A DNA stretch of 64,000 nt from Gracilariopsis chorda. Its lineage: Eukaryota; Rhodophyta; Florideophyceae; Gracilariales; Gracilariaceae. Both the position numbers and the translations under genes were made by a program. Shown one piece after another: positions 62,401 through 64,000 of the stretch. Positions within the stretch are counted from its first letter, which is position 1. Each line of letters opens with the position of its first letter. Where the stretch lies: positions 406,262 to 470,261 of the forward strand of contig NBIV01000025.1 of NCBI GenBank assembly GCA_003194525.1. The letters are read 5' to 3'. The notes below the pieces were generated by a model, which was given only the letters and a program-made list of their open reading frames with translations, was not told where the DNA came from and did no database searches.

Positions 62401-64000
62401 TCAATGTGAGTGATGCTAACGAGACAGGCACACACAACGAGCAGCAACAAGAGCCACAGGTGCAGAACGACATTCGTGCATACATGCGAGCGCGTGTGGT
62501 GGGCGCCGTCAATGCAGCTTGGAGACTTTTCGAGTTTCGACATGTTCACATCGTACCAAAAGTAGAGCGACTGGCCATTCACTTGGAAGGAGAGCGCACA
62601 TTTCTGCTGAGAGGTCCAAACCAGCTCTTTTCTGCATCACAGCCGTCTACACTGGAGAGATACTTTGCAAGGCCCGAAGCATACGCGAACCTCGACTACC
62701 TTTCGTACTTTGAAAAAGTGCGATTGTATCGCACGCTTCCAGCCCGCGTGCTTAACCAATACGACGGAGACAGCACTCAGGTGCCCACAGACGACTGCGA
62801 TCCGCCCATGTACGTGGTAGAGCGCACGGACGACGAGCAGTGTGTCGCAAGGATCAGAGGTGTTTCACCGTCGGCCATTGAGCTCTTTGCTCTGCGCTTG
62901 CTGCTCATGAATCACGGCTCGAGCTCTTATGAAGACGCAAGGACTTTCAACGGACAGCAGTATGGAACGTATCGTGAAACTGCGATTGTAAGCGGACTGC
63001 TCGCGGACGGATCCGAGTTTGATATTGCATTCCAAGAAGCAGTGCAGATATACAGCACGCCCTCAGAGCTACGACGTCTGGTTGTTACACTATACCAACA
63101 AGGCGCAGACCCAGAAAAAATGGCCGTCGAAAACTGGGAGGCACTATGTAGCGACATACATACAGGAGATGAGCAGCAACGAAAGCAAGAAATGTATCGA
63201 CGTGTGGTGGAAATCTCAGACCGGCACGGAGGACGACTGCTTCGCGATCACAGCTTCTTCTCCCAGCACCTACAGCAGGATCATACAGCATTGACTGAGG
63301 CGAATCGAGCTACAACAACTCGAGACGCACGAGTGGTGCGAAATTCGTCAACTTTGCAGTCAAGGTACGCCACCTTAAAACCTCGCCAAAGACAAGTCAT
63401 TGACACCGTCATTGCTGCATTGCAACAACGACAGGCACTGCAGGAGCGAACAAGCACTCCTGGAAACGTGTTCTTTGTGCAAGGATCCGCAGGAACCGGA
63501 AAGACATACGTGCTCAACCTCCTTCGTGATATCGTTGAGTCGGAAGGAATGCTCGCCGAAATGACTGCTACAACAGGCATTGCAGCTTCGTTGTACGAAG
63601 GTGGCCGCACTTTACATAGCCTTCTCGGACTGGGTGTAGCTGATAGGGACAGCACAAGCAACACTACAGCCACTTTGTCAAAGTACGGTCCCCGATCTCA
63701 ACGTGCAGAACTGCTACGCGAAATACAACTGCTCGTCTTGGATGAGGCGTCCATGCTCTCACGAAAGCTCTTCGAACTCATGGATGCGTTGCTCAAAGAT
63801 CTTCGCTGCAGTGGAATGGAAAACCCGCCTCCGTTTGGGGGCTTGACCATCATTCTATCCGGCGACTACTCCCAGCTGCTTCCAGTGGTGCCGCAGGTGT
63901 ACATGGAGGCCGAGCCAAGTGGTAATGTGAGACGAGTGTACACAAACATTCTCAACGAATTGCCGTGGAAGAGTGATCTGTGGATATTGCTTTCTCCACC
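59457..64000 (+). CDS. Helitron Rep-helicase (RepHel), C-terminus beyond the window
   Basis: The frame is open from ATG 59,457 to the right edge (1514 codons so far). Residues 1-60 are Gly/Arg/Asn-rich short repeats (NSGGAR-type). Residues 150-240 are three ~35-residue acidic-proline repeats. A CxxC zinc-finger region starts at Cys302. The Rep domain has an FPLLYPYGDQHEPF block, the HUH motif PHHHMLVWLEGG (His846, His848) and the two tyrosines Tyr966 and Tyr970 in YLMKY. The helicase has GSAGTGKT (1343-1350, Walker A), VLDEASM (Walker B) and TIILSGDYSQLLPVV (motif III), as in PIF1/SF1B. Rep nicks and joins DNA and the helicase unwinds it during rolling-circle transposition. All key residues seen are intact, so this copy may be active. 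It parallels the relic at 10.6 kb. Confidence 0.93.
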   Translation, partial: MTRGGRRLNSGGIRSNSGGARDNSGGARLNAGGSRQNAGGRRVGSGGARAGAGRPRREPAPPSPDELGVNESGAHVQGPIVPVVEEDEITPAPTSVAAAVSTSAAGASGSAATDLPTSCPIPGFLEFVRGLPSHIPPPPMPPPLPPMPAEQMPVAMEVEEDEIIPAPSQPPPSQQPALPQAEQEEEQMPVPMEVEEDEITPAPSHPPPQPALPQAEQEEQQMSIPMEVEADEITPAPSHQPQHQPQQQLDTTVMHCAGRPDRGLYRVYYAWDSVAAQARNDPAIRASVPEFETLPTTGQRRCGRCGEHAHTLSSCPYRDWTLRIHSCKYCGCVLLGKETNGVCCGMKRMSGWGVTFRRRHNNELVRSLYSLRAFHSHFLNLNTLFATTQAFMDMSYVTGGGPSFLRLEGNAALALPTQNQNNTRYSFLWGTGPPNLDPSHYARANLRAFIQDINVRDIVPKLYDVIQPKPDVVRERYRSMLSTQQQQQNADTAVDISMQAAEEGVVVRGYEGTRSATVSAPHVGAGPLPEDAPGGGPTMMRTLVVDPTGLYRVESEVPRLVEGTVTEEHAVVTAAGAANAGDGATANAANNAQVRYRLLKPASKMAEKGTFPLLYPYGDQHEPFDIGVFLEAKNSTQQISGLSVNEWKLRKLTWAENAKRRLYSDNILLDSGPLMQMWMLRTHTNIEDMRLRFLEREHRARIVQEQEMQQAQQQTGHVPQSQFVLMGRIFLPDDSVNSAAYWKNKRMDVQAIVARRGPPSLFITITMNIWREDIQRLGMDTTNRGAFTAQSNRPRPFDRPDLIARVYSQYANDFMKDLEKNSEQIFGLKCLGLASKLEFQERNVPHHHMLVWLEGGVIEDVDVIDELIRAELPLPGEDDALRALIRSMHRHRHSTYCRNRAGRCKFGYDSNMIVPETYIEEGTNRVIYRRRRQEDLKIVPYNPTLTKKYRSHINVERTQGGGAVAYLMKYAFKQPKAQEVVLNVSDANETGTHNEQQQEPQVQNDIRAYMRARVVGAVNAAWRLFEFRHVHIVPKVERLAIHLEGERTFLLRGPNQLFSASQPSTLERYFARPEAYANLDYLSYFEKVRLYRTLPARVLNQYDGDSTQVPTDDCDPPMYVVERTDDEQCVARIRGVSPSAIELFALRLLLMNHGSSSYEDARTFNGQQYGTYRETAIVSGLLADGSEFDIAFQEAVQIYSTPSELRRLVVTLYQQGADPEKMAVENWEALCSDIHTGDEQQRKQEMYRRVVEISDRHGGRLLRDHSFFSQHLQQDHTALTEANRATTTRDARVVRNSSTLQSRYATLKPRQRQVIDTVIAALQQRQALQERTSTPGNVFFVQGSAGTGKTYVLNLLRDIVESEGMLAEMTATTGIAASLYEGGRTLHSLLGLGVADRDSTSNTTATLSKYGPRSQRAELLREIQLLVLDEASMLSRKLFELMDALLKDLRCSGMENPPPFGGLTIILSGDYSQLLPVVPQVYMEAEPSGNVRRVYTNILNELPWKSDLWILLSP

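Noticed and set aside
1-64000. CRISPR arrays, operons, Shine-Dalgarno sites
   Set aside because: No spaced direct repeats of array type; introns and monocistronic spacing show eukaryotic nuclear DNA.

Overview
The window is nuclear DNA of a eukaryote. It has monocistronic genes on both strands, two short GT-AG introns, proteins with organelle-type N-terminal extensions, and about half of its length in decayed transposable elements. Compact, mostly single-exon genes set in old LTR, Helitron and DNA-transposon debris, together with plastid-type leaders carrying a Phe near the N-terminus, suggest a red alga (Florideophyceae-like). That assignment is inference; no marker gene here proves it.

Layout. 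0-31 kb is mostly a mobile-element graveyard. It holds three separate Ty3/gypsy remnants (copy A, minus, 1-4.3 kb, running off the left edge; copy B, plus, about 5.3-9.1 kb; copy C, minus, 15.7-18 kb), a broken Helitron (10.6-12.3 kb), a short non-autonomous Helitron (15.2-15.7 kb) that appears to interrupt copy C, a small gene with a P2X7-C-type domain (20.7 kb), a piggyBac pseudogene (22.3-24.5 kb) whose end abuts a Tc1 fragment at a TTAA, and a second, fuller Tc1 relic (25.4-26.4 kb). Two cellular genes sit here: a LanC-like protein (26.7-28.1 kb) and a MAPEG-family membrane protein (30.4 kb).

34.6-53.4 kb is a gene-rich island: an SOS1/NHX-type Na+/H+ antiporter, an EEP nuclease with a Mut7-C domain inserted in it, threonine dehydratase, an FGGY ribulokinase-like kinase, a nonsense-riddled small pseudogene, an acidic coiled-coil protein that is probably plastid-targeted, a staphylococcal-nuclease-like protein with an intron, and the 60S ribosome-biogenesis pair SBDS and RPF2 in tail-to-tail arrangement. 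I see no operon-like linkage. The only functional pairing by neighbourhood is SBDS/RPF2.

53.5-64 kb returns to transposons: a PIF/Harbinger-type pair (frameshifted DDE nuclease on plus, Myb/SANT-like coiled-coil relic on minus), an unrecognised degenerate ORF, and a large Helitron whose Rep-helicase frame is open from 59,457 to the right edge. Its family also explains the 10.6 kb relic and the 15.2 kb non-autonomous copy.
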